Positions 1 through 6,905 of a DNA stretch of 64,000 nt are shown in pieces. The translations under genes and the position numbers were made by a program. The notes beneath the pieces are model-generated. The model made no database searches, was not told the DNA's origin, and worked only from the letters and a program-made list of their open reading frames with translations. The DNA comes from Actinomycetota bacterium (GTDB taxonomy: Bacteria; Actinomycetota; Actinomycetes; S36-B12; UBA10799): assembly GCA_020636995.1 (NCBI GenBank), contig JACJWU010000004.1:186001-250000 (forward strand). The letters are read 5' to 3'. Position 1 is the first letter of the stretch. Each line of letters begins with the position of its first letter.

Positions 1-623
1 AGATCGCGACGTTCGGCCGGCAGTTGGTCCACGCCGATCGCGAGATCGAACTCGGCGTGAAGGATCGCGTGGCGCTGTGCGTGGTTCCACAGCACACACG
101 CATCCGCTGCCTCCGGGTCGCCGTGGGTCAGGTCGCTGTACAGACGCGCGGTGTGCGTGAGGCCATCAGGATCCGACAGGTGGGCGAAGACGATCGGTGT
201 GGTGCGCATGAGTGTGCCGTTCCCGGCGCCGGGCACCCCGGCCTCGAAGCGGGAACGGGCGTGATCACGCACAGCATCGGCGGACCGACCGGCAGCGCCG
301 CGCAGAGACGCGCGGGTGGTGACGCCCACATCCTTGGCGTCATCGGTCCAGTGGATCCAGGCACCCACCACCCGGTCCTGCGTGGCGACATCATCCAGGT
401 CGAGGCCCGCCGCCACAGCCTGCAGAATCGGGATGGCCATCGACGTGTCGTCGGTCCACTCCCCGGGGGCGAAATCACCGATCCCGCCCCCGATCATGGC
501 CACCTCGTGAGGTGGCACCGGCGAGGCGAACTCGTAGCCGGCACCGAGTGCGTCGCCGACAGCCAGCCCGACCATGGCGCCGACAGCCCGATCCCTCTGT
601 GCCGTGCTCATGTGAAGAAGCAT
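1..623 (-). CDS. ADP-ribosylglycohydrolase family protein (partial, runs off left edge)
   Basis: Reading the minus strand from the ATG at 623 gives an open frame to the window edge (207 complete codons, no stop seen). The N-terminus carries the DraG/ADP-ribosylglycohydrolase signatures in order: GLAVGDALGAGYEF (about residues 19-32), the metal-binding GEWTDDTSMAI, GNGTLMRTTPI and LTHGDPEAADAC. The TDD aspartates and the GD motif are the expected Mg2+ ligands. Family members remove ADP-ribose from proteins or hydrolyse related nucleotides in the cytoplasm; the substrate cannot be told here. AAGGGGGA lies 5-6 nt upstream of the ATG, which supports this start; a second in-frame ATG is at 611. 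The C-terminal third, with the second metal-ligand cluster, is outside the window. Confidence 0.9.
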   Translation of the reverse strand, partial: MLLHMSTAQRDRAVGAMVGLAVGDALGAGYEFASPVPPHEVAMIGGGIGDFAPGEWTDDTSMAIPILQAVAAGLDLDDVATQDRVVGAWIHWTDDAKDVGVTTRASLRGAAGRSADAVRDHARSRFEAGVPGAGNGTLMRTTPIVFAHLSDPDGLTHTARLYSDLTHGDPEAADACVLWNHAQRHAILHAEFDLAIGVDQLPAERRD

Positions 624-734
624 CCGTTCCCCCTTGCTCGTGGCTCCCAGAATCTCAGAAGGGTCTGACAAACCTCCGCCTCAAGCACCGGCCCGGATCT
701 GTCGATGCAATGGGCAGACCACGAGGAGATGACC

Positions 735-995
735 ATGCGCGACTTCTCACCGACCGCTCCGTCCGTCGAACTCGTCGACACCATCATCGAGTTGCTGGGC
801 ACCGATGCCCTGTGCCCCGACGACATCCTGCTCCTGGTGCGCCGCCGCATCCCCGGCATCAGTCTCGACCGGATTCTGATCACGCTCTATGAGAACTCCG
901 CGCTGTTCCACCGCCGCCGCGGACGCTGGTACCTGGTCAGCCTCGACGTTCGCCAACACCACATGTCGTACCCCGAGCCCACACTGTCGGCATGA
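735..995 (+). CDS. small hypothetical protein, winged-helix-like
   Basis: About 86 residues from the ATG at 735, which has GAGGAG 6 nt upstream (in-frame ATGs at 705 and 729 are alternatives). The sequence is a compact alpha/beta pattern, with helices around VELVDTIIELL, PDDILLLVRRR and LDRILITLYE followed by a beta-wing-like FHRRRGRWYLVSL. This resembles a small winged-helix fold but matches no family I can name. The stop overlaps the ATG of the next ORF (ATGA, 992-995), so the two are probably translated together. Function unknown. Confidence 0.55.
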   Translation: MRDFSPTAPSVELVDTIIELLGTDALCPDDILLLVRRRIPGISLDRILITLYENSALFHRRRGRWYLVSLDVRQHHMSYPEPTLSA

Positions 996-1189
996 CCGCT
1001 GCGCCATGTTGCCCCGACTGCAGTCCGCAGTGCCAGATGAGCGGCTTGGCCACAGGGCAGGCCATGGGCTCCGGCGATGGATGGTGGGGACAACCGTTCA
1101 ACGGCGGGTTCAACGCCGAAGCTGCCGTGTTCTGGGGCGATGAGTGCTGCCCGGACTGTTCGCGATGCCCGATCTGCCAGCAGTGGTGA
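992..1189 (+). CDS. small cysteine-rich protein, putative zinc binder
   Basis: 65 residues beginning at an ATGA overlap with the preceding ORF, which is the main support for it being real. Nine cysteines lie in two clusters, CCPDCSPQC near the N-terminus and CCPDCSRCPIC at the C-terminus, separated by a Gly/Trp-rich middle (GSGDGWWGQPFNGGFN). The paired CPxC/CPDC knuckles suggest a zinc-ribbon or rubredoxin-like metal site. No known family is recognised. On the opposite strand there is only an antisense reading frame of the next gene. Confidence 0.5.
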   Translation: MTAAPCCPDCSPQCQMSGLATGQAMGSGDGWWGQPFNGGFNAEAAVFWGDECCPDCSRCPICQQW

Positions 1190-1230
1190 ACCCTGCACCT
1201 GAGCGATACTGACCCCAGGGAGGCAGCCAC

Positions 1231-1698
1231 ATGAACGCGGAGATGGTGCAGTCGTACTTGCGGGATCTGATCGCGAATCTGACCGACAGCCCGCGTCCCG
1301 ATTGGGACTCCGACGGCGATCTGCCGGTGACCTACCGCGGCAGTCAGTGCTACGCGCGGGTGATCCGGGCGGGCGAAGAACTGATCGTCCAGACGTTCAG
1401 CGTCGTCTCCGAGGTCGACTACACCCCGGAACTCGGGGAGTTCCTCAACGAACTCAATCGCATCCTGGTATTCGTGCGAGGGTTCCACACCGGCGGTCAG
1501 ATCCTGCTGGAGAACGACCTCTTCGCCCATGATCTCAACGGCTACACGCTGTCCCGCGCCCTCACGTTCCTGGCCGTCACGACCACTGACTTCGGACCGC
1601 AGATGGTGGAGAAGTTCGGCGGCAAGCCGCGCTTCGACCCGACGATCATCCAACAGCAGATCCCAGTGGACGAGGACCCTCCCGGCCTCTACCTGTGA
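1231..1698 (+). CDS. YbjN/TY-Chap-like chaperone domain protein
   Basis: 155 residues; the start is fixed by GGGAGG 8 nt upstream of the ATG. The pattern DGDLPVTYRGSQCYARV, then QTFSVV..V..TPELGEFLNELNRI and a C-terminal segment ending EKFGGKPRF, is that of the actinobacterial YbjN / T3SS-chaperone-like superfamily. These small acidic cytosolic proteins have a CesT-like fold and are thought to bind peptides. No signal peptide or membrane segment is seen. The gene is monocistronic and convergent with the HNH lipoprotein gene, with the two stops directly adjacent (1698/1699). Confidence 0.65.
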   Translation: MNAEMVQSYLRDLIANLTDSPRPDWDSDGDLPVTYRGSQCYARVIRAGEELIVQTFSVVSEVDYTPELGEFLNELNRILVFVRGFHTGGQILLENDLFAHDLNGYTLSRALTFLAVTTTDFGPQMVEKFGGKPRFDPTIIQQQIPVDEDPPGLYL

Positions 1699-2448
1699 TC
1701 AACACCTGTCCAGGATCCGTTGCATGGCGACCTTCTCCGCCGGCGTGACCCACAACCCGTAGCGCTGCTTGGTGAGCACCTGGATCGCCACATACTCGCA
1801 GCGGAAGGCCTTGCGTGGCGGTAGCCAGGTGGCGGCATCCCCGTCGCTCTTCTGCAGGTTCAGATCCCCACGGACCGCCAGCAGGTTCCGGCGGTCGTTG
1901 GCGAACCGCTCCCGTTTGGCCGGGGTCCAGTACGACGCACCGGTCTGCCACGCGTTCGCGAGCGGGACCACATGGTCGATCTGTACGTCCAGGCTTGTGA
2001 CGGGACCGCGCACGAACGAGATCCGGTCACCGCTGTAGGGATCCCTCAACACCCCGGACATGACCATGCAGTCCGCCACCCGGGTGTCCATCAGGTCACG
2101 GCGAAGGATGTCGTTGCGGGTGTCGCATCCGTTGTCGTTGGTGTCCGACCACGGCACCCCGAAGGCCTCGCGGTTGTAGTCGGTCAGCGGCGCGCGGCCC
2201 TTCGCGGGAAGGTTGACGACGGCCTCCTTGGCCGCTGCGACATCGGCGAAGGGGAACGCGGCGTCGGTGGGCGACGCCGGTTCGGCCGGCTGTTGGACCT
2301 TCGGGGTATCGCTGGTCGTCTCCGCCGACGTGGGCGGCCGGACCTCACGGGGAGATTCGCTGCAGCCACCGAACAGGGCGAACACCACCGCTCCAGCCGC
2401 CCCGAGGACGAGCACGCCCGCTCCCGGGCTCGAACGCCGGCCCATCAT
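1699..2448 (-). CDS. HNH/DUF1524-family nuclease-like lipoprotein
   Basis: 249 residues. The N-terminus MMGRRSSPGAGVLVLG.. is a lipoprotein signal ending in the lipobox FGGC (Cys about residue 29), followed by a Pro/Thr-rich linker. The C-terminal half has the DUF1524/HNH signature: IDHVVPLANAW (metal-binding DH), then NDRRNLLAV with the conserved Asn and a terminal Cys. This predicts a secreted, membrane-anchored Me-finger nuclease. It is the last gene of a seven-gene overlapping minus-strand cassette; its ATG overlaps the upstream stop by 4 nt. Target unknown; extracellular DNA degradation is only a guess. Confidence 0.8.
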   Translation of the reverse strand: MMGRRSSPGAGVLVLGAAGAVVFALFGGCSESPREVRPPTSAETTSDTPKVQQPAEPASPTDAAFPFADVAAAKEAVVNLPAKGRAPLTDYNREAFGVPWSDTNDNGCDTRNDILRRDLMDTRVADCMVMSGVLRDPYSGDRISFVRGPVTSLDVQIDHVVPLANAWQTGASYWTPAKRERFANDRRNLLAVRGDLNLQKSDGDAATWLPPRKAFRCEYVAIQVLTKQRYGLWVTPAEKVAMQRILDRC

Positions 2449-3230
2449 CCTCCGTCCGGTATCTGTGCTCGGCCGACCCTGTGGCCGATGGCTGTGACAG
2501 CCTGCGCCGGAACATCCACCACCGACCTCAAGAGGTCCACGGCCTTGCGCATGGCCTCGCGCCGTTCCGGAGCGTAGGCGTTCTCATCCAGGGCGATCTC
2601 CAGTAGTCGCTGGGCCCGTCGCACTGCGCTCTGGTCCTCCGGCGCCAGCGTGGCGTACCCCTTGCGGCGCGCGAACGACGTGGCGTCACGCCAGGCCTTC
2701 TCGAGCGCACCCACCGCGTCGCGATACGCGGGCAACCGGGACACGTCACGCGTCGCAGCCGCCCGGGCATCCTCAGCCACCACCAGCGCCTCTGTGAATC
2801 GATCGGTCACCTCGCACCGCGGGTCGGCCAGCAGCGGCATGTTCGCGATCTGCACGATGTCGGACAGAAAGGCGCCATACGCCACCAGCACCACCTCCCG
2901 TCTGCGATCGATGTCGTCCATTCCCATCCTCGGCCCGATCGGCGGCAATCGACGGCTACGATCCAAAACCGGCAGCTTCGAGGCGTCGAATGTGCGCAGT
3001 TCCGGCAGGTGACTGTCGTACTGGCTCATCTCGTAGAACCAGGAGATCCCCAGCGCGATCCAGTATGCGATCGCGAGTTGCACCTGCTCGGTGGGCCATC
3101 GACGGTAGTAGTCGTGACTCTGGTCCCACAGCGCCCACATGAGTAGCCCGAACCCGAGCAGCATCGAGATGATGAACGCTCGACCCACCTTCGGATGTGC
3201 CGCGCGGTATGCGTCATGTTCAGTCCTCAT
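2445..3230 (-). CDS. membrane protein of unknown function (cassette gene 6)
   Basis: 261 residues from the ATG at 3230, which overlaps the upstream stop as ATGA and has CAGGAG 5-6 nt upstream (a longer frame starts at 3260 but lacks this context). Two hydrophobic helices lie near the N-terminus (about 14-35, FIISMLLGFGLLMWALW; and 47-66, LAIAYWIALGISWFYEM), followed by a long charged, mostly helical cytoplasmic region rich in Arg/Ala/Glu. No recognised domain. Its 3' end overlaps the HNH lipoprotein gene by 4 nt. Confidence 0.7.
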   Translation of the reverse strand: MRTEHDAYRAAHPKVGRAFIISMLLGFGLLMWALWDQSHDYYRRWPTEQVQLAIAYWIALGISWFYEMSQYDSHLPELRTFDASKLPVLDRSRRLPPIGPRMGMDDIDRRREVVLVAYGAFLSDIVQIANMPLLADPRCEVTDRFTEALVVAEDARAAATRDVSRLPAYRDAVGALEKAWRDATSFARRKGYATLAPEDQSAVRRAQRLLEIALDENAYAPERREAMRKAVDLLRSVVDVPAQAVTAIGHRVGRAQIPDGG

Positions 3231-3847
3231 TGCGACTCCTGCGACATGTAAAGGTCCCACAACGGGTCGTCGATCGGCACGCCGACGAGTTCTTCCAAGG
3301 TCACCGGTCGGCCGTCGCGCTCGACCTTGAGGCGGTAGACCGGACCGTCCTCGACCCGCGCGCCTCCTTCGGGCAACTCGACCAGAACGCCGGTCACAGG
3401 GTCAGGACACCGCAGCCGGAGGAACTGCGCATGCTCCCCCGGGTGCAGGATGCAGTCCCAGAAGTGCAGTGGGTCCTGCCAATACTCGCCGGTTGCGCGG
3501 TAGTCCTGCACCGCCTCGACCTCGTAGTCCTGGGACCCGTCCCAGTCGTCGGGCAACGGCCAGACCTCCGCGTTGTACCGATCCCCGATCGCCGCCTCGA
3601 GCTGTTCCCACTTCTCGTTGGGGTGCGGTTCGGACCAGCCAACGAACTGGATGGCGATCACCCACGCGATCAAGACACCGATCAGCACGAACGGGGACCG
3701 CACCAGGACCATGGTCAGGAAGGACCGCGGGCTCCAGTAGTAGAAGGTGGATTCACCGTTCTCATCGCGCACCTCGTACGCGCCCCGGGCGACGTCCCAG
3801 ACACCTTCCGCGGCCACGATCTCTCTGGCAGTTCGGTACCTGGACAT
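3227..3847 (-). CDS. single-pass membrane protein of unknown function (cassette gene 5)
   Basis: 206 residues starting at an ATG whose first base is the last base of the upstream stop (TGATG at 3849-3845). One strong transmembrane segment at about 36-64 (FLTMVLVRSPFVLIGVLIAW) is followed by an acidic, Trp/Tyr-rich soluble domain. That domain contains an HPNEKWEQLE stretch and a Cys pair around FWDCILHPGEH and RLRCPDP. No family recognised. The tight coupling on both sides implies co-production with the OmpA-like lipoprotein and the two-helix membrane protein. Confidence 0.7.
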   Translation of the reverse strand: MSRYRTAREIVAAEGVWDVARGAYEVRDENGESTFYYWSPRSFLTMVLVRSPFVLIGVLIAWVIAIQFVGWSEPHPNEKWEQLEAAIGDRYNAEVWPLPDDWDGSQDYEVEAVQDYRATGEYWQDPLHFWDCILHPGEHAQFLRLRCPDPVTGVLVELPEGGARVEDGPVYRLKVERDGRPVTLEELVGVPIDDPLWDLYMSQESQ

Positions 3848-4998
3848 CAGGGCTCCACCGTGAGGATGACCGTCCGGTTGCGCGCCGCCCTGGCCGGAAT
3901 GAGGCGGCCCTCGGCGTCGAGGTCGTCCACATGTTCCGGGTGGTGGATGCCGACACCTTCGGTGCTGATCCGGTCGGCGGGCACACCGAGTTCCATCAGC
4001 GTCACCTTCACCGCCTCCGCCCGCAGCCGCGACAGCCGCAGGCGTCCCGTTTCGGTGCCGTCCGTGGCGGTCGTGCCCGTGAGCAGCACGCTCTGACCCG
4101 ACTCGACGAGCGCCGCTGCGACCGAGGCGAGCTTCCTCTTCGCGAGTTCCGGGTCGCGCAATTGTGCGGTGTCGGACATGAATGCCACGGTGTCGGCGGT
4201 CAGCACGACCTTGGCCGACAGCACCAGCGGGGCAACATCCGGAACGGACACTGTCGGAACCATCGGTACGACCGTCGGGGAGGCACCTGTCAGTGGCTGC
4301 GGATCCACTCCGACACACGACGCACCGGCGGCCGAGAGCAGCGCCGTCCACTGCTCGACCAGGGCCCGACGCGAAGCGGTGTCGAGCGGTTCCTGTGGCG
4401 CGGCGGTGTCACCGAGCCCGATGACGAAGACACGGACACCGGTCAGGTCCGGCAACTGGCCGGACCGCTGGACTCCGTCGACCAGCTCGGTCGGTTCGGC
4501 GCCAAGCATGCCCTTCTGGGTGTAGTCGAGGATGCCCTGCGTCTGCAGGCCCGAGTCCATCAGCACGATGGTCCCCGCGTCCGAGGCCGAATGGATGTGG
4601 CGGGCCGCCACGTCAAGCGCCTCGAGTGGCGCCGCGCCCTCTGCGGACGCCACGGTCGCCGCGATTCCGGAGCTGAGTTGCTGCGCCGCAGCCTTCACCT
4701 GCTCGTTGGCCGCCACCTCGTTGGCCGCGGTGGCCCGGAACGACACGGAACCGTGGGTCTGTGGCGCGCCACCCGTGTCGACCACCGTCACCTCGCTGCC
4801 ACTCGCGGCGGCGGACCGCAGGTAGCGGACGATCGGCTCAACCGTGGGTGCGGGCATGTTCGCCCGCCCGCCGGTCGCGACAACGACCGGACCGACCACA
4901 TCACATCCTCCGGGCAGACTGTCATCTGCAGCCGGCTCCGGGGAACCACATGCCGCAAGAGCCAGGACGGCAGCAGCGGCGATCAGACGATTCCTCAT
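3847..4998 (-). CDS. OmpA-family lipoprotein with vWA-like N-terminal region
   Basis: 383 residues. Lipoprotein signal MRNRLIAAAAVLALAACG (lipobox LAAC, Cys about 17). The middle (about 35-245) alternates beta strands and helices: VVVATGGR.., GTIVLMDSGLQTQG, VRVFVIGLGD. This resembles a von Willebrand A-like fold with a GGR/DSG nucleotide- or metal-binding edge. The C-terminus (about 262-383) is an OmpA/MotB peptidoglycan-binding domain, with TGTTATDGTETG, LSRLRAEAVK and ARNRTVILTVE matching the Asp..Arg pocket of that family. It is predicted to sit on the outer face of the membrane and grip the cell wall. It overlaps genes on both sides. Confidence 0.8.
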   Translation of the reverse strand: MRNRLIAAAAVLALAACGSPEPAADDSLPGGCDVVGPVVVATGGRANMPAPTVEPIVRYLRSAAASGSEVTVVDTGGAPQTHGSVSFRATAANEVAANEQVKAAAQQLSSGIAATVASAEGAAPLEALDVAARHIHSASDAGTIVLMDSGLQTQGILDYTQKGMLGAEPTELVDGVQRSGQLPDLTGVRVFVIGLGDTAAPQEPLDTASRRALVEQWTALLSAAGASCVGVDPQPLTGASPTVVPMVPTVSVPDVAPLVLSAKVVLTADTVAFMSDTAQLRDPELAKRKLASVAAALVESGQSVLLTGTTATDGTETGRLRLSRLRAEAVKVTLMELGVPADRISTEGVGIHHPEHVDDLDAEGRLIPARAARNRTVILTVEP

Positions 4999-5339
4999 GG
5001 CCGTCCCCGCAGACTGGCCCGCGCATGTGCCAGATCCGCCTTCAACGCATCGGCCCGCTCTCGGGCCGCGACGAGTCGCCGGTCGATGGCTGCGATGTCC
5101 GCCGATACCCGGTCGGCCTGCACCTGATACCCGACGAGTTCCGCGCGCGCGGCTGCACTGAGCACTGCGCGCTCCTGCGCCGCCCGCGATTCGATCAGCG
5201 CATCGAACACTTCGCCATTGCCCTCGTCCAGCGCGTCCGCGGACAACAGGCGAACGATCTCCGCCTCGACGTCCGTCCGTCCACGGTGGGCGAACACGGC
5301 GGCACGACTCGGTGCCGCATCAGGTTTGTTCCTCATCAT
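4995..5339 (-). CDS. small coiled-coil protein (cassette gene 3)
   Basis: 114 residues, hydrophilic, no signal peptide. A helical heptad-like region spans about 50-107 (SRAAQERAVLSAAARAELV.., ISADIAAIDRRLVAAR). The start overlaps the upstream stop as ATGA and the end overlaps the lipoprotein gene by 4 nt. It is probably a cytoplasmic partner of the coiled-coil tail of the preceding membrane protein; this is inferred from position only. Confidence 0.65.
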   Translation of the reverse strand: MMRNKPDAAPSRAAVFAHRGRTDVEAEIVRLLSADALDEGNGEVFDALIESRAAQERAVLSAAARAELVGYQVQADRVSADIAAIDRRLVAARERADALKADLAHARASLRGRP

Positions 5340-6121
5340 CTCTCCCCCTTGGGCGCGAAGACCCCACTTGTGCGACTCGGCATGCTCAGCTGCTCCGACA
5401 TGCGCAACCGCGCGATCTGCTGCAACTCCTGGACCTGCGCGGCCAGCACCCGCTCATCGCGCTCGAGCTCCTGCTCGACCCGGCCGCGTTGCTGCTCGAT
5501 GCGAGACAGGCGGCTATCCAGACGGCGACGCCGACGCAACAGCCAGAACTCCAGCCACCGATAGCGTCGTTCCACCCTGCGCAGCCGACGCTGCAGGCGC
5601 ATGACCGCAGTGCGGCGCGGGTTGTACGCCGTGAAGCCGATGGCATAGGCGGCCACTCCCCCGGCCAGGAACAGCGCCAGCATCAGGACCGCCATGATCA
5701 GGTTGTGCGAGGACTGCTCGACTGGTGCCGTACCGAACAGGTCAGCGCTACTCGACCCGTCTGTGGAATTCACCCGGACCACGAAAGCGGCAGCCCCCAG
5801 GAACAGCCACACCGCCACCAGCATCCACACCAGCAGGCGTCCGTGGGCGGCCTGCCGGGCCTTGAACGCCCGCGCGTAGCCCCCGGCCTTGTGCATTGTC
5901 ATCACGGCCGCCGAGGTCATGGCACCCACGAAGATCAACATCTGCCATCCGGTGGCTGACGCATTGAACGCCTGCAATGCGATCCAGAACGACACCGCGT
6001 CCCCGATCGCCACCCCCAGCAGCAGGACCTTGTCCAGCCGGTGGTCCCGCCAGGACGGCTGTACGTCCTCGGGGCTGGAGAAACTCACTGCCACCGTCGG
6101 GTGGCTCAATTGCGTGGTCAT
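5336..6121 (-). CDS. four-helix membrane protein with cytoplasmic coiled-coil tail
   Basis: 261 residues from the ATG at 6121, which overlaps the upstream stop (ATGA) and follows a GGAGGA ribosome site. Four transmembrane helices lie at about 29-50, 57-77, 94-115 and 136-160. A basic coiled coil follows (about 165-245: RLQRRLRRVERRYRWLEF, RIEQQRGRVEQELERDER). The architecture loosely recalls stator-type or sensor membrane proteins with a long tail, but I see no MotA signature. Cassette neighbours include an OmpA-domain lipoprotein. Function unknown. Confidence 0.7.
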   Translation of the reverse strand: MTTQLSHPTVAVSFSSPEDVQPSWRDHRLDKVLLLGVAIGDAVSFWIALQAFNASATGWQMLIFVGAMTSAAVMTMHKAGGYARAFKARQAAHGRLLVWMLVAVWLFLGAAAFVVRVNSTDGSSSADLFGTAPVEQSSHNLIMAVLMLALFLAGGVAAYAIGFTAYNPRRTAVMRLQRRLRRVERRYRWLEFWLLRRRRRLDSRLSRIEQQRGRVEQELERDERVLAAQVQELQQIARLRMSEQLSMPSRTSGVFAPKGER

Positions 6122-6834
6122 GCTGACTCCTCCGTGGTGACCAGATGCAGTTGTTCGTAGCCGTGCCTGTCGGCGGGCGGCGCGAACACAGCAGCCACCG
6201 CCGCTCGATCGGGATGAGTCCAGGTGACGCCCGCCAGGTACTTGGCGCGCCGCCGACCCGCCAGCGCCGCGACCCGCTCGCCGTCCGCCTTCCACTGTTC
6301 GTGCAATGCCTCAAGGGCAGTGGCGCACGCGGCGGCGAACTGCTCGGTCAGGGCAAGGTCGTCCTCAGCCGAGGCGATGGTCGACCGAAGCGTCTGCGAA
6401 GCCAGTTCGAACTCCCGCCGGCGACGGACCGTGACGAGTCGGTCTGGAAGCGCCGACTCACCCAGGCACGGACCGACCTCCGGTCCGGCGGCGAGCAGAT
6501 CCGCCAGCACGCGACGCCTCTCATCAAGGCGTCGGACCTGCAGCGCGCGCGTCACAGCGAGCCGCTCACGCAACCCTTGCAGCTCCGACTCCAGTGGCCC
6601 GTAGTGCGAGGCCATCCGTGCACCCTGCACACCGGCCCAGCGCTCGATCCGAGCCAGTCGCGCGGTCGCCGTCGGCGTCTGCACATCGGGCAGTCCACGC
6701 AGGCCGTCCATGAACCCCGCGATCCGATCCAGGAACGGGCCGCGCCGAAACCTCGGCGACCCTGCCCCCTCGATGACCTTTTCGGACCGGTCAGGTGCGA
6801 CCCGCACCTGCCGGACAATCCCCGCCTCAGACAT
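6118..6834 (-). CDS. coiled-coil protein of unknown function, first gene of the cassette
   Basis: 238 residues from the ATG at 6834, with GTGAGG 4 nt upstream; a much longer frame extends upstream but is antisense read-through across the next gene. Soluble and helical, with coiled-coil segments at about 75-110 (ELQGLRERLAVTRALQVRRL) and 130-190. The C-terminal part (WTHPDRAAVAAVFAPPADRH) looks globular. It ends four bases into the next gene. The 71-bp gap to the upstream adenylation-fusion gene is the only place in the cassette where a promoter could fit. Confidence 0.65.
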   Translation of the reverse strand: MSEAGIVRQVRVAPDRSEKVIEGAGSPRFRRGPFLDRIAGFMDGLRGLPDVQTPTATARLARIERWAGVQGARMASHYGPLESELQGLRERLAVTRALQVRRLDERRRVLADLLAAGPEVGPCLGESALPDRLVTVRRRREFELASQTLRSTIASAEDDLALTEQFAAACATALEALHEQWKADGERVAALAGRRRAKYLAGVTWTHPDRAAVAAVFAPPADRHGYEQLHLVTTEESA

Positions 6835-6905
6835 GGTCCTCACTTCCCCTGGAGACAGTTGTAGCCGCAGGGTCTGACATGTTCGCCCGAGAACGGGACG
6901 GGCGA

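Noticed and set aside
24..668. Open frame on the plus strand at the left edge (214 codons)
   Set aside because: It is antisense to the ADP-ribosylglycohydrolase, whose minus-strand translation shows several conserved motifs in order; the plus product has low-complexity Arg/Gly/His content.
1699..6834. Assignment of the cassette to a Zorya-type defence system
   Set aside because: There is an OmpA domain and a tailed membrane protein, but no MotA signature, the OmpA protein is a lipoprotein with a large extra domain, and the nuclease is predicted outside the cell.
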